Shown one piece after another: positions 8,661 to 19,123 of a stretch of DNA of 64,000 nucleotides. The translations under genes and the position numbers were made by a program. Every line of letters starts with the position of its first letter. Within the stretch, counting starts at the first letter, position 1. Origin of the DNA: Cyclobacteriaceae bacterium (GTDB lineage: Bacteria; Bacteroidota; Bacteroidia; Cytophagales; Cyclobacteriaceae); NCBI GenBank assembly GCA_028285445.1, contig JANQPQ010000031.1, positions 53,860 to 117,859 on the forward strand. Reading direction: 5' to 3'. Below the pieces are notes generated by a model. The model was not told the origin of the DNA. It did not search any database and worked only from the letters and a program-made list of their open reading frames with translations.

Positions 8661-10733
8661 TTGTCAAGAGAATTTCAAAACGCTATTCCTTTAGGCCCTT
8701 GGACCATCCATCCTGCAGAGGATGCGATTTCTCTGGGGAAAAAGCGCATCAAAACAGAGACGAAGGTGATGCAGGTACTGCTCGCCTTACTTTCACAACC
8801 TGGAGAGGTTGTAAGCCGCGAATCATTGATGGCAGAAGTTTGGCCAAACAATAATGTAAATGAGGAAACGCTCACTCGCTGTATCTCCATTCTAAGGAAG
8901 CTTTTCCAGGCAAATAATTCCGTTAGAATACAAACCCTAAGAAATCAAGGCTATCGTCTGTTGGTAACTCCTCAACACCTCAGTCACACATCAGCGATCG
9001 GGAGTGGGGTTTCGATTTTTGCTAAAGCCGGCATACCATTGGTGTTAGTAATTATGGTGGTAGTTGTTGGGTTTAAGCTGAATTGGTTTGTGCCTGAATT
9101 CGCTGCTGGTAAATGGAAAAAGGAACCAATGCTAACCTCCAAATTGGATGAGCGCTACCCGGAAATATCACCAGATGGAAGCCGTATAGTTTATTGCAAG
9201 TATAGCAACGACGCGAGCGGGGAGGATCTTTATGTGAAAGTACGTGGGTTAGATGGAAACACCTTACGCCTTACAGATTCTCCTGGACATGATGTTAGCC
9301 CTACCTGGTCTCCCGATGGCCGCCTAATTGCCTACCAAAGGAAATCCGGAAAGCGGGTTACCATTCATTTGATGTCATCTTTGGGAGGAAAAAGCAAATT
9401 GCTGGCTGAGGCAAGGGGGGGAGTAGTGGAAAAAATGGCCTGGTCTAAGGATGGGAAGTTTGTCGCCTTCACCGACCGGGAAAGTAATGCTGACCCATTT
9501 TCAATATTCCTGGCAAATGTATCCACCGGGCAAGTTGAAAAACTGACTCAACCTACTCATCAACATTGGGGAGATTACTATCCGTCTTTTTCACCAGATG
9601 GAAAACAAATGTCGTTTATACGTGGAATTAGTGCCGGTACACACGACGTTTACACTATTGACTTGGAATCTAAAACCGAGGCTCGCCTAACCTTCGAAAC
9701 GCAAAGAACCCTAGGGCAAATCTGGTCTGCAGACGGGGAGAGCATAATATTTTCTACAGCTCGTGGGCGCACAGGGTACTTACACGAAATTGAGAAGTCC
9801 GGGAAGCATTCCAGCCCATTGGAGATTCCCGGGCGTAGACCTAGCATGGATAAGGAAGGCCAGTATTTGTTAGTGGAAGACTGGGACCACGACTATGATG
9901 TGATAAAGGTGAGATCAGACAGTTCAGGATTTATAAGAGATGGTCTTCCTGAACTAAATTCCAACTTTGAAGACTTTTCACCCAGCCTCAGCCCCAATGG
10001 CAAGGAGCTAGCCTTCATCTCGAACCGAACGGGATTCTACGAGGTTTGGATACTAAGCATTGAAACCGGAGAGACTCGGGTGGTTACCGACCTGAAAGCC
10101 AACTATCTCTCTTCCGCCAATTGGTCTCCGGACGGCCAAAGATTGGTGCTTACTAAGTTCACCCGAGAGGGAAACGCGGACATATCTATAATTGAAATCG
10201 AATCTCTCAGCGAGAAATCCATACTACAATCAGCTTATAATGAAATGGCCCCACGCTGGTCTGTAGATGGCAAATCTATCTATTTCAGTAGCAACAAAAC
10301 CGGGCGCTACGAAATATGGGGTTATAGCCTGGAGGTTAGCCAGCCCATTCAAATCTCTAATAACGGTGGTTATGCGGTTTTGCCCTCAGATGAAGAAGAT
10401 TTGCTCTATTTTACCAAGTATGATCAACCGGGGGTCTGGCAAATCGATATCAGCTCTGGAGTGGAGAAACAACTGGTTGATGACCTTCATCTTTTTGATT
10501 GGGCCAACTTATCTGTTAGTAACAACAAATTATTGTACTTGAGCCGCCCTTCGGCCTGGGCCAACACTACGCTCCGGTCTTACAATCTAAATACTGGTGA
10601 TAGAGACTCTTTGTTCTCGCTTAGCTATTTGCCACCTGTGCCCGGTTTGGTAGCTTCTGCTAATCCTGAATTTTATTTTCTAACACAATCGGTGAAAGAC
10701 GATGTTGACGTTATGCTCTACGTCAGGAATTAG
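8661..10733 (+). CDS. Membrane-anchored winged-helix regulator with TolB-like propeller (CadC-like)
   Basis: 690 residues. Residues 9-102 form an OmpR/PhoB-type winged helix, followed by one TM helix at about 123-143 and a large periplasmic region of TolB/WD40-like repeats (ERYPEISPDGSRIVY, PTWSPDGRLIAY, PSFSPDGKQMSF and others). The topology matches one-component membrane regulators such as CadC/ToxR, with a propeller as sensor. The start is TTG 8661: the next in-frame ATG (residue 37) would delete the N-terminal beta-sheet of the winged helix and a stop lies 15 nt upstream. The signal sensed is unknown; the divergent VCBS lipoprotein is the closest candidate target. Confidence 0.85.
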   Translation: MSREFQNAIPLGPWTIHPAEDAISLGKKRIKTETKVMQVLLALLSQPGEVVSRESLMAEVWPNNNVNEETLTRCISILRKLFQANNSVRIQTLRNQGYRLLVTPQHLSHTSAIGSGVSIFAKAGIPLVLVIMVVVVGFKLNWFVPEFAAGKWKKEPMLTSKLDERYPEISPDGSRIVYCKYSNDASGEDLYVKVRGLDGNTLRLTDSPGHDVSPTWSPDGRLIAYQRKSGKRVTIHLMSSLGGKSKLLAEARGGVVEKMAWSKDGKFVAFTDRESNADPFSIFLANVSTGQVEKLTQPTHQHWGDYYPSFSPDGKQMSFIRGISAGTHDVYTIDLESKTEARLTFETQRTLGQIWSADGESIIFSTARGRTGYLHEIEKSGKHSSPLEIPGRRPSMDKEGQYLLVEDWDHDYDVIKVRSDSSGFIRDGLPELNSNFEDFSPSLSPNGKELAFISNRTGFYEVWILSIETGETRVVTDLKANYLSSANWSPDGQRLVLTKFTREGNADISIIEIESLSEKSILQSAYNEMAPRWSVDGKSIYFSSNKTGRYEIWGYSLEVSQPIQISNNGGYAVLPSDEEDLLYFTKYDQPGVWQIDISSGVEKQLVDDLHLFDWANLSVSNNKLLYLSRPSAWANTTLRSYNLNTGDRDSLFSLSYLPPVPGLVASANPEFYFLTQSVKDDVDVMLYVRN

Positions 10734-10735
10734 GT

Positions 10736-13048
10736 TTACAAACTCACGGCTTTCACTTCTATGAAAATATTGGAATTGCGGCCTTTGTCGTCAGTGCAGG
10801 ATATTTTTACCCTTCCAGCTTTGGGACTAAAGAAGACATTTTCTGTGGCAATGGTTGATTGGTAAAACTTGTCGTCGATATACCAGAATACTTTATCAAC
10901 ATCATTATTTACATCAGCACTTAGCATCAGTTGCATGGAGTCTTCCTTGTTTACATAATATTCTAAGCCATCGATCGGTGAGGTTATACTCGGTGGTCCC
11001 TCCACGAAAACTCTTTCGCAAAGCGGATTATGGGGCGGGGGTTTTAGGTAAGTGATATTCTCAGATTCGAACCAGGTGATTATCTCTGGCGCGTGATTAT
11101 GATAATGAACTACCTTGTAGCCAGTAGCTGGCAGGCATGTTGTGCAGTATGATTCCGTGGCGTCGGCGTTTACATACACCGGACGAAGGTGGTTGCATTT
11201 TTCATTTGGGCTCACTCCTGGTATGAAATAATCCATAATCTGATTAGTGCAGAAGTCATTGGCGGGCATTCCGGTCTCGGAGCAAACAAACCTGATGTCC
11301 AGTTCCTCTGGTGCAACAAACCACTCTCTGGCTGAGTTTTGGTCGATGGCATTGAAGACCCTGAATAACAGAGGCGCAGCGGTTGTAGCACCTGCCAACT
11401 CTGGTACACCTTGTGCCGAAAAATTACCAACCCAAACACCGATTGTATAATTCCGATTATAACCAATGCTCCAGGCATCCCTCCGACCGTACGACGTTCC
11501 GGTTTTCCATGCCACCCGCGGAAGGTTAGCACTATTCTGCCATTGTAAAGGAAGGTCGGGCCTGGTAACTTTTAGCAAAATCTCGGTAATCATATAATTC
11601 GCCTCCGCAGAAATTATCGAAAGGGTATCGGGCTCTTCTTCCATTTTTGTGTAGTGCAATTCGGAAAGAACTCCATCTGCAGCAAAAGCGCTATAAAGCC
11701 TTGTAAGTTGCTCCAAGGTAACGCCGCAGCCACCTAACACCATGGATAAACCAAGCTTGTCGGCGTCGTCATCAATCTTGGAAAAATCAGCATTGCGAAG
11801 GGTGGTAATCAGCTCATTCACCCCAATTCTGTCTAGAACTTTAACCGCTGGCACATTGAGTGAGTTCGAGAGCGAATACTCAATATTTACGTTTCCATAG
11901 AATTTTTCATCATAGTTTTCCGGTGCATAATTCCCGAAACTGGTTGGCACGTCAGCAATCACCGTTTTGGGCGTTATACTACCCCTGTCAATGGCCACTC
12001 CGTACAGCAAAGGCTTCAAAGTGCTACCAGGCGATCGTATCGCTCGAACACCATCAACCTGGCCTCCATCTTCATCGTTGTTGAAATCTGCAGAACCTAC
12101 ATAGGCCTTAACCTCATTGGTGCTATTATCTACTACCAGCACAGCGGCGTTCTTAATGTTGCGATGGTAAAGCCGATTGACATAGTTACTTACCAAAGCC
12201 TCTACCGTTTGCTGAGTCTGCAATTCAATAGTAGAGGAAATTATTGGCTGGTTCCCAAAATTGCTTTTTAACCTGTAAGCCAGGTGCGGGGCCCTGCGCG
12301 GAACTTCATTGCGACGAATAGCCAAATCCTCTTCCAATGCATCCACAATATCCCTGTCTGGAAATAGCCCTTTATCTCTAAATCGAGCGAGCAACCTGTC
12401 TCTTTCTTCCTGGATCAGTGTGTTGTTCTTTCCTAATGCTAAGGATGTAGGCCTATTCGGGACTAAGGCCAAGGCAGTTACCTCGGCCAGACTGAGCTGA
12501 TTAGGTGATTTTTCAAAGAAGATTATTGCTGCAGCTTTAACACCCTCAATGTTTCCGCCGTAGGGAACCAAGTTGAGGTAGAGTTGCAAAATCTCATCTT
12601 TGGAATACTTCCATTCCAATTGCAAGGCTCTGAAAAGTTCCACTAACTTATTGCCATAACTACGTTCTTTTGGTTCAAGTAGCCGTGCAACCTGCATAGT
12701 AATGGTCGATGCTCCGGACGTTCTCCTTCCAGTCCTCAGATTATTGTAAAATGCCCTGAGAATTGAAATCGGGTTGAAGCCAGGGTGGTAATAAAAGAAC
12801 CGATCTTCTTTGTGCACAATCGCTCTCCTCAGCGTTGGCGAAATCTCTTGCAACTCCGTCATCATCCGCCATTTATCGTCCTTGCTAAGGAAGCCATGAA
12901 TTACCTCACCCCGCTTGTCTACGATAATAGTAGAATAATCTATCGCTGTTTTGAGCGGAAATAAGACGTTAAGTATCAGGAAGATCGCAACAAAAGCTCC
13001 CCCCGAAATGAGCAACCACTTTATTTTTCTGTTAACTTTAAGTAACAT
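10736..13048 (-). CDS. pbpC: Penicillin-binding protein 1C
   Basis: A 770-residue bifunctional peptidoglycan synthase. After an N-terminal TM anchor (about 11-31) comes a GT51 transglycosylase domain (HKEDRFFYYHPG with catalytic E81; TITMQVARLL). The transpeptidase domain has S342-T-L-K345, SLN at 396-398 and KTGTS at 515-519, all intact. The C-terminal 130 residues match the penicillin-binding protein 1C C-terminal domain with several Cys residues. It is divergent from the alpha-2-macroglobulin gene across 133 bp, the well-known PBP1C/YfhM pairing. Convergent with the upstream winged-helix gene with a 2-nt gap. Confidence 0.96.
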   Translation of the reverse strand: MLLKVNRKIKWLLISGGAFVAIFLILNVLFPLKTAIDYSTIIVDKRGEVIHGFLSKDDKWRMMTELQEISPTLRRAIVHKEDRFFYYHPGFNPISILRAFYNNLRTGRRTSGASTITMQVARLLEPKERSYGNKLVELFRALQLEWKYSKDEILQLYLNLVPYGGNIEGVKAAAIIFFEKSPNQLSLAEVTALALVPNRPTSLALGKNNTLIQEERDRLLARFRDKGLFPDRDIVDALEEDLAIRRNEVPRRAPHLAYRLKSNFGNQPIISSTIELQTQQTVEALVSNYVNRLYHRNIKNAAVLVVDNSTNEVKAYVGSADFNNDEDGGQVDGVRAIRSPGSTLKPLLYGVAIDRGSITPKTVIADVPTSFGNYAPENYDEKFYGNVNIEYSLSNSLNVPAVKVLDRIGVNELITTLRNADFSKIDDDADKLGLSMVLGGCGVTLEQLTRLYSAFAADGVLSELHYTKMEEEPDTLSIISAEANYMITEILLKVTRPDLPLQWQNSANLPRVAWKTGTSYGRRDAWSIGYNRNYTIGVWVGNFSAQGVPELAGATTAAPLLFRVFNAIDQNSAREWFVAPEELDIRFVCSETGMPANDFCTNQIMDYFIPGVSPNEKCNHLRPVYVNADATESYCTTCLPATGYKVVHYHNHAPEIITWFESENITYLKPPPHNPLCERVFVEGPPSITSPIDGLEYYVNKEDSMQLMLSADVNNDVDKVFWYIDDKFYQSTIATENVFFSPKAGRVKISCTDDKGRNSNIFIEVKAVSL

Positions 13049-13181
13049 AGATCACCAACCCCCTCTGAAATGGCCTATAGGGTGATTGTTAGCACTCAGC
13101 CCTGCGTATACGCCATTCTTTTTTGCTAAATTTAGTGTTTGCTTCATAGATAATCTAAGACATTTTCAACCAACCTAACCT

Positions 13182-16100
13182 ATGAGAAACTTAGCATTTG
13201 CAATTACCTGCATCTTACTACTTTTAAATGCTTGTGGCCCAGATAACTCTACCCTAAGAATTAGCTACACCAGTTTCGAAGATGAAATTCCTGAAGCGGG
13301 AAATCTAATTTTTACTTTTAACAAAGAGGCGGTGCCTCGTAACATGGTAGACCGTTGGGATACTTTGGCTTACCTCGATTTCAACCCTCCGATAAGAGGC
13401 ACTTACAAATGGCGAGCGGCCAATGAGCTGATGTTCTCTCCAGTGGAGCCATTTGCGCCATCCACAGACTATGAAGTAAAACTTGGCAATCCCCTTGGCG
13501 ATCTTAACGGTGGCCAAGCTATTGATAAATCCCAGACTATAACTTTCCATACACCTTACCTGCAGTTGCAAACAGTTAGGGCCTACTGGAAGGCCGAATC
13601 AGACAACGCAGAGGCCATGGTGCATTATGACTTTGGCTTTAACTATGAAGTAAAACCATCCGATTTGGTCAATCTTGTATCACTACAAGTTGATGGCCAG
13701 GCGCACAACATAGAATTAGTAACCCAGGATGAATCCTCGTCAGTAACTGTTAGAGTACCCGGCATTAAAGCTGAGGACAGGGTTTTCTCTTCTGAAGTGA
13801 ATCTCAAAGAAGGACTTAAGCCTGCAAGAGGTAGAACAGGTATGGTAAAGGCTGTGGTGGAAAACCTCGACATTCAGTCGCCATACAGATTTTCTATCCT
13901 TGATATCCAAACCACCCACGACGGGTCTGAAGGTAAAGTTACAGTGTCAACGAGCCAGCAAGTGTCGAGGGATAATATCAAAAATTTCATCAGGCTCCAG
14001 CCTGCTGTTAATTACACCGTAGATATTACAGCCCAAAGCTTTACGCTATCTAGTGAAAACTTTGATGTAAATCAGAAATACGCACTCACTTTAAGGGAGA
14101 ACCTTGCTGGCGCATTAGGTGGCAGTCTCAAAACTGATTACAATCAAGACCTCAGCTTCGGCGAGCTTCGCCCCACGGTAAAATTCAACAACAGAAAAAG
14201 CATTTACCTGGCCGGCAAAGGCAATAAGAACTTAGAAGTAACTATCGTCAATGTAGACAAGGTAAAAGTGCGCATCACAAAAGTTTATGAGAATAATATC
14301 TTCAATTTCTTAGGCTCCAGCGATTACCGCTACGATTATGAAGCTGACGAGTATTTCTACGATTATGACTATTACCGGGCTAGCAACTTGGGTGATGTGG
14401 TCTGGGAACAAGAAATCGAAACCAGCCAATTGGGTCGATCTGGACCCAATAGAGTAATTAAGATGGATTTTGAAGATAAGATTCCCAATTATCGAGGGCT
14501 TTATATTCTGCAAGTGTCTTCAGATGAAGAGTACTATCTGCGGGCTAATAAGGTTGTAAACATTTCCGACATCGGATTGATTGCCAAAGCTGGTAAGAAA
14601 GGAGTTGCTGTTTTTGCCAATAGCCTCGAAACAGCTCAACCCATTAGTGGTGCGAGTGTTAATTTCATCGGAAATAATAACCAGTTGGTTTCTACCGTAC
14701 AAACTGATGCTGAAGGTTATGCCTACCTGGAAATGGAAGACCTGCTGGCTCCGGGATTTACCATTGGAATGATTACAGCCAACCTTGAGGAGGACTTTAA
14801 CTACTTGCCTTTCAATAATACTAGTGTGAACACCTCTCGGTTTGAAGTGGGCGGCAAGTACCAAAATAGCAGTGGCTATGAAGCCTTCCTCTATGCCGAA
14901 AGAGACATCTATCGGCCCGGGGAAAGCATTAACATCAGTGGCATCATTCGCGATTTTGATTGGCAAATGATGGGTGAAGTTCCGGTAAAGCTGAAAGTGA
15001 TTACCCCCAGTGGAAAAGAATACACCACCATTCGAAAAACCCTCAACGAATTCGGTTCATTTGAAGCTACCGTTGAAACTCCCAGCGCTGCTCTTACCGG
15101 CTCTTACAGCTTTCAGCTTTACACATCAAACGATGTGCTGCTAAGTTCAAAATCCATTCAAGTTGAAGAGTTTGTCCCCGACCGTATTAAGGTCGAAATT
15201 AAAGCTGACAAAGAAGAATTGAAGTCTGGTGAGACGCTTTGGCTAGACCTAAAAGCAACAAATTTCTTCGGTCCGCCTGCAGCCAATCGAAACTACGAAG
15301 TAGACTTCTCTTTGCAAAGACAAAGCTTTTACTCCCGTGAGCACAGCGATTACAATTTCGGTTTGCAAGGGTATTCAACGAGTTTCGATCGAGACCTGAG
15401 GTCAGGCAGCACCGATGCCACCGGATCTGCGCAGGAAGACTTTATTGTATCAGGCAGCTACCGGGACATGGGCCTACTGAGAGCCGACATCTTTGTAACG
15501 GTATTTGATGAAACCGGGCGGCCTGTAAGCAGAAGACAAACAGCCAGGGTCTATACCCAAGATGTTTTTTATGGCGTGCAACGTTCCGGCTACTACTTTA
15601 AAACCGGATCGCCGGTGAAAGTGCCCTTGGTAGCTTTGGATAAGGAATTTAAGGAATTGGAAGGTGTTTCGGCCCGCGTGCAGCTAATTAAGCATGAATA
15701 CAAAACGGTGCTTGCCAAGTCCGGCAGATACTTCCGCTACAACTCACAAAAGGTTGAGAGAGTTATTGAATCAAAAGAAGTATCCATCAGTGGAACTGCC
15801 AACAACTACACTTTCACCCCAGAACTCTCAGGGAGATATGAAGTGCGCGTTTCGAGACCAGGAGCAAGAACTTATGTAAGCCGCAGATTTTATGTTTACG
15901 GGTGGGGCCGAACCAGCTATTCTTCCTTTGAAGTAGATACCGAAGGTCAAATTGATATCGCCTTGGACAAAGAGAGATACGAAACCGGCGATATTGCTAA
16001 TGTAATTCTGAAAACACCCTTTGCAGGAAGAGTATTGGTGACCGTGGAAACTGATGAGGTCGTCGATCATTTCTATGTTGATACTGACAAACGGGCTGCA

Positions 16101-18575
16101 AGTTTTCAACTGGAGCTGGATGAAAGACATATACCCAACGTCTACATTTCTGCCACACTCTTCAAACCACATACCATATCAGAATTGCCACTGACGGTGG
16201 CCCACGGTGTTGCACCGGTAGTAGTGGATAATCCGGCTAACAATATGGCCATTGAGATTGAGGCCCCTGAGACTTCCCGATCTCATAAGAAGCAGACAAT
16301 CAAAGTGAAAGGCGCTCCTAACTCTGCAGTGACGTTGGCAGTTGTTGATGAAGGCATTTTACAGCTTACCGGCTACAGCACACCTAACCCGTATAACTTC
16401 TTCTATGGAAAAAGAGCATTGCAGGTAACATCCTATGATCTATACCCCTATTTATTCCCGGAAATTGCAACCAGCAGTACCGGAGGTGATGCCATGGCCA
16501 TGGAGAAAAGGGTGAACCCCTTGACAAATACCCGGATCAAACTAGTCTCTTACTGGTCTGGCGTTCTAACTACCGACGGGAGCGGAGAAGCCAGTTACGA
16601 AATTGATATCCCACAGTTCTCCGGAGACCTGCGAATAATGGCTGTTGGGTATAAGGATCAAACGTTCGGATCAGCCAGGACCAACATGAAAGTTGCTGAC
16701 CCCTTGGTGATCAGCACCGCGTTGCCCAGGTTCCTCAGTCCACGTGATGTGCTCAAGGTTCCGGTAGTCGTCAGCAATACTACTGAGAGCGCAGCAAGTT
16801 GCGACATTAAGATTAATGTTGAAGGCCCAATGACAGTTAATGGATCCTCTGAGCAAAAAGTTAGCATTGGTGCAAATAGTGAAGGAATTGCGACATTCGA
16901 TGTCTTGGTCAGCCCTGCCATCGGTCAAGGCAAGATCTCGGTTACTGTGGATGGCTTGGGCGAGGAGTTCCTGAATGAAACCGACATTACTGTTCGGCCG
17001 GCTGCTCCTTTGCAAAAAATCAATGGCTCGGGCATAGTGAAAAGTGGAGACGCAGAGGCTATCAATATGGATGTGGCTTCATTTATACCAGCCAGTGTAG
17101 ATAATCAATTAATTGTCAGTAAGTCTCCCCTGGTAGAGTTTACCGACGACCTTGAATACCTTATAAGATACCCCTACGGTTGTATTGAGCAAACAGTATC
17201 AAGTGCTTTCCCCCAGCTCTACTTCTCGGATATTGCCAATGATATCATTCGACCAGAAAACAGTGATGCAAACCCCGCTTACAACGTACGGGCCGCAATT
17301 AGTAAGTTGCAGCTTATGCAACTCTACAACGGCGGCATGGTATATTGGCCAAACGGGGGTTATGAAAGTTGGTGGGGAAGTGTTTATGCTGCCCACTTTC
17401 TACTCGAAGCTGAGAAAGCTGGCTTTGCAGTAGACAAAACAATGCTGAATAAGTTATTGAATTACCTGAAGGGAAGACTGAAGGAAAAGAAACTGATAAC
17501 CTATTTCTTCAATAGAAATCAGAACAAGCGCATTGTTCCGAAAGAAATTCCTTATTCACTGTTCGTTCTTTCTTTGGCTGGTAAGCCACAGAAGTCAACT
17601 ATGAATTATTACAAGTCGAACTTGCATGAGTTAAGTCTTGATGGAAAGTATCTGCTTGCCACTGCTTATTACTTGTCAGGTGATACCAAGCGCTATCAAG
17701 AGGTGTTACCCCCTGCATTTGAAGGTGAAGAATCGAATGCTGTTTTTGGCGGAAGTTTCTACTCACACCTTCGAGATGAAGCCCTGGCATTATACTGCCT
17801 ACTAGAAGTAGACCCCGACAACCAGCAGGTTGGAATTATGGCACGACATGTTTCTTCGGCTTTGAAAAACCGCAGATACCTCAATACCCAAGAGCGATCA
17901 TTCAGTTTCTTATCGCTGGGGAAAATAGCTCGCAAAGCTGCCGCCAGTGACATTCAGGCTACTATAAGCGTTAATGGTAGCAAAGTGGCTGACTTCGACA
18001 ATGAAACTATTACACTTAAAACTAATGACCTCAATGGCACGGCAGTTAATATTAATGCTTCTGGGTCTGGTCAACTTTACTATTTCTGGGACGCCGAAGG
18101 CATCAGTGCCGATGGCTCGTACAATGAAGAAGACAGCTACCTGCAGGTGCGGAAAACTTTTTATGATCGCTACGGTGGGTTAATAACAAACAACAGTTTT
18201 GAACAAAACGACTTGGTAGTTGTAAAACTCTCTGTGAGAGGGTTAACTGCTTCGCTTGTCGAGAATGTAGTGATCACGGATATGCTACCTGCTGGATTTG
18301 AAATTGAAAACCCAAGGGTTTCCGAAATACCGGGAATGAATTGGATTAAGGATAAGTCAAGTCCAACTCATTTGGATATTCGTGACGATAGGATAAACCT
18401 ATTTGTAGATGTTGGAGCCAGTCAACGCAGCTATTACTACGTGGTAAGAGCAGTATCTAAGGGTGATTTCCAAATGGGACCGGTGGGCGCCGATGCCATG
18501 TACAATGGAGAATATCATTCATACCATGGCGGCGGGGTAATAAAAGTGTTGGAAAAAGGGGGAGAAAGTAACTAA
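13182..18575 (+). CDS. Bacterial alpha-2-macroglobulin lipoprotein with thioester
   Basis: 1797 residues. N-terminal lipoprotein signal with lipobox LNAC (C18). A macroglobulin (MG) domain near residues 566-660 (YEAFLYAERDIYRPGE) and the A2M family domain near 1120-1200 (SYWSGVLTTDGSGEA...FSGDLRIMAVGY) precede the thioester domain with GC1334-I-E-Q1337, the intact C-x-E-Q motif. Such proteins trap attacking proteases at the cell envelope; in E. coli the homologue YfhM works with PBP1C. The pbpC gene is divergent just upstream, supporting that partnership. The length fits the family (about 1650-1900). Confidence 0.95.
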   Translation: MRNLAFAITCILLLLNACGPDNSTLRISYTSFEDEIPEAGNLIFTFNKEAVPRNMVDRWDTLAYLDFNPPIRGTYKWRAANELMFSPVEPFAPSTDYEVKLGNPLGDLNGGQAIDKSQTITFHTPYLQLQTVRAYWKAESDNAEAMVHYDFGFNYEVKPSDLVNLVSLQVDGQAHNIELVTQDESSSVTVRVPGIKAEDRVFSSEVNLKEGLKPARGRTGMVKAVVENLDIQSPYRFSILDIQTTHDGSEGKVTVSTSQQVSRDNIKNFIRLQPAVNYTVDITAQSFTLSSENFDVNQKYALTLRENLAGALGGSLKTDYNQDLSFGELRPTVKFNNRKSIYLAGKGNKNLEVTIVNVDKVKVRITKVYENNIFNFLGSSDYRYDYEADEYFYDYDYYRASNLGDVVWEQEIETSQLGRSGPNRVIKMDFEDKIPNYRGLYILQVSSDEEYYLRANKVVNISDIGLIAKAGKKGVAVFANSLETAQPISGASVNFIGNNNQLVSTVQTDAEGYAYLEMEDLLAPGFTIGMITANLEEDFNYLPFNNTSVNTSRFEVGGKYQNSSGYEAFLYAERDIYRPGESINISGIIRDFDWQMMGEVPVKLKVITPSGKEYTTIRKTLNEFGSFEATVETPSAALTGSYSFQLYTSNDVLLSSKSIQVEEFVPDRIKVEIKADKEELKSGETLWLDLKATNFFGPPAANRNYEVDFSLQRQSFYSREHSDYNFGLQGYSTSFDRDLRSGSTDATGSAQEDFIVSGSYRDMGLLRADIFVTVFDETGRPVSRRQTARVYTQDVFYGVQRSGYYFKTGSPVKVPLVALDKEFKELEGVSARVQLIKHEYKTVLAKSGRYFRYNSQKVERVIESKEVSISGTANNYTFTPELSGRYEVRVSRPGARTYVSRRFYVYGWGRTSYSSFEVDTEGQIDIALDKERYETGDIANVILKTPFAGRVLVTVETDEVVDHFYVDTDKRAASFQLELDERHIPNVYISATLFKPHTISELPLTVAHGVAPVVVDNPANNMAIEIEAPETSRSHKKQTIKVKGAPNSAVTLAVVDEGILQLTGYSTPNPYNFFYGKRALQVTSYDLYPYLFPEIATSSTGGDAMAMEKRVNPLTNTRIKLVSYWSGVLTTDGSGEASYEIDIPQFSGDLRIMAVGYKDQTFGSARTNMKVADPLVISTALPRFLSPRDVLKVPVVVSNTTESAASCDIKINVEGPMTVNGSSEQKVSIGANSEGIATFDVLVSPAIGQGKISVTVDGLGEEFLNETDITVRPAAPLQKINGSGIVKSGDAEAINMDVASFIPASVDNQLIVSKSPLVEFTDDLEYLIRYPYGCIEQTVSSAFPQLYFSDIANDIIRPENSDANPAYNVRAAISKLQLMQLYNGGMVYWPNGGYESWWGSVYAAHFLLEAEKAGFAVDKTMLNKLLNYLKGRLKEKKLITYFFNRNQNKRIVPKEIPYSLFVLSLAGKPQKSTMNYYKSNLHELSLDGKYLLATAYYLSGDTKRYQEVLPPAFEGEESNAVFGGSFYSHLRDEALALYCLLEVDPDNQQVGIMARHVSSALKNRRYLNTQERSFSFLSLGKIARKAAASDIQATISVNGSKVADFDNETITLKTNDLNGTAVNINASGSGQLYYFWDAEGISADGSYNEEDSYLQVRKTFYDRYGGLITNNSFEQNDLVVVKLSVRGLTASLVENVVITDMLPAGFEIENPRVSEIPGMNWIKDKSSPTHLDIRDDRINLFVDVGASQRSYYYVVRAVSKGDFQMGPVGADAMYNGEYHSYHGGGVIKVLEKGGESN

Positions 18576-18622
18576 ATCAATATTGATTCATCTAACCAAG
18601 GATAGTTCCTCTATTCATATTG

Positions 18623-18630
18623 TACTTTTG
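18623..18630 (+). promoter_or_regulatory. Putative -7 box (TACTTTTG)
   Basis: Fits TAnnTTTG 36 nt before the GTG start of the thioredoxin gene; would drive the thioredoxin-apbE-DUF4266 operon. Confidence 0.45.
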
Positions 18631-18666
18631 AGGCAGCTATTGTAAAGATTATGAAGTAATAAGATC

Positions 18667-19122
18667 GTGAAAAAGTTATCGACTTTAATCGTATTACTTG
18701 CTGTATCTCTCACTATGACTTCAAACTCGTCAATTGAGGATGGTTGGTTAACAAGCATTGATGAAGCGAAGGTTCTGGCTAAAGAAGAAGGAAAACCCAT
18801 ACTTATCAGTTTTGCAGGTTCAGACTGGTGTAAGCCCTGCATCAAGCTAACCAAGGAGGTCTTCGATACGCCACAATTTGAAAGCTATTCGCAAGATAAT
18901 CTGGTACTGCTTCTTGCAGACTTTCCGCGGCTTAAGAAAAACAAACTTCCTATCGATCAGACTCGGCATAACGAACGGCTTGCAGCCAAATACAACCGAC
19001 AGGGCATTTTCCCCTTGGTAGTCGTTATCAGTGAAAAAGGTGAATTGCTTGGCAAAATTGGATATGAAGCCGGAGGAGCCGAAGGCTACATTAAGCGAAT
19101 TCAATCTTTAATTGAGGGGTAG
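18667..19122 (+). CDS. Secreted thioredoxin-family protein
   Basis: 151 residues: an N-terminal signal sequence (to about residue 20) and a thioredoxin fold with the CxxC active site W-C55-K-P-C58. The context FAGSDWCKPCIKLTKEVF is typical of the thioredoxin_7/DUF255-like group of periplasmic thioredoxins. The start is GTG at 18667, giving a proper KK-hydrophobic signal. It is the first gene of a tight three-gene unit: apbE begins one nucleotide after its stop. The likely role is disulfide reduction or exchange on an envelope partner, plausibly the DUF4266 protein or electrons received from DsbD. Partner assignment is inference. Confidence 0.9.
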   Translation: MKKLSTLIVLLAVSLTMTSNSSIEDGWLTSIDEAKVLAKEEGKPILISFAGSDWCKPCIKLTKEVFDTPQFESYSQDNLVLLLADFPRLKKNKLPIDQTRHNERLAAKYNRQGIFPLVVVISEKGELLGKIGYEAGGAEGYIKRIQSLIEG

Positions 19123-19123
19123 T

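Noticed and set aside
8563..8667. TTG-initiated N-terminal extension of the VCBS lipoprotein
   Set aside because: It would put 35 residues before a clean lipoprotein signal and overlap the divergent regulator start.
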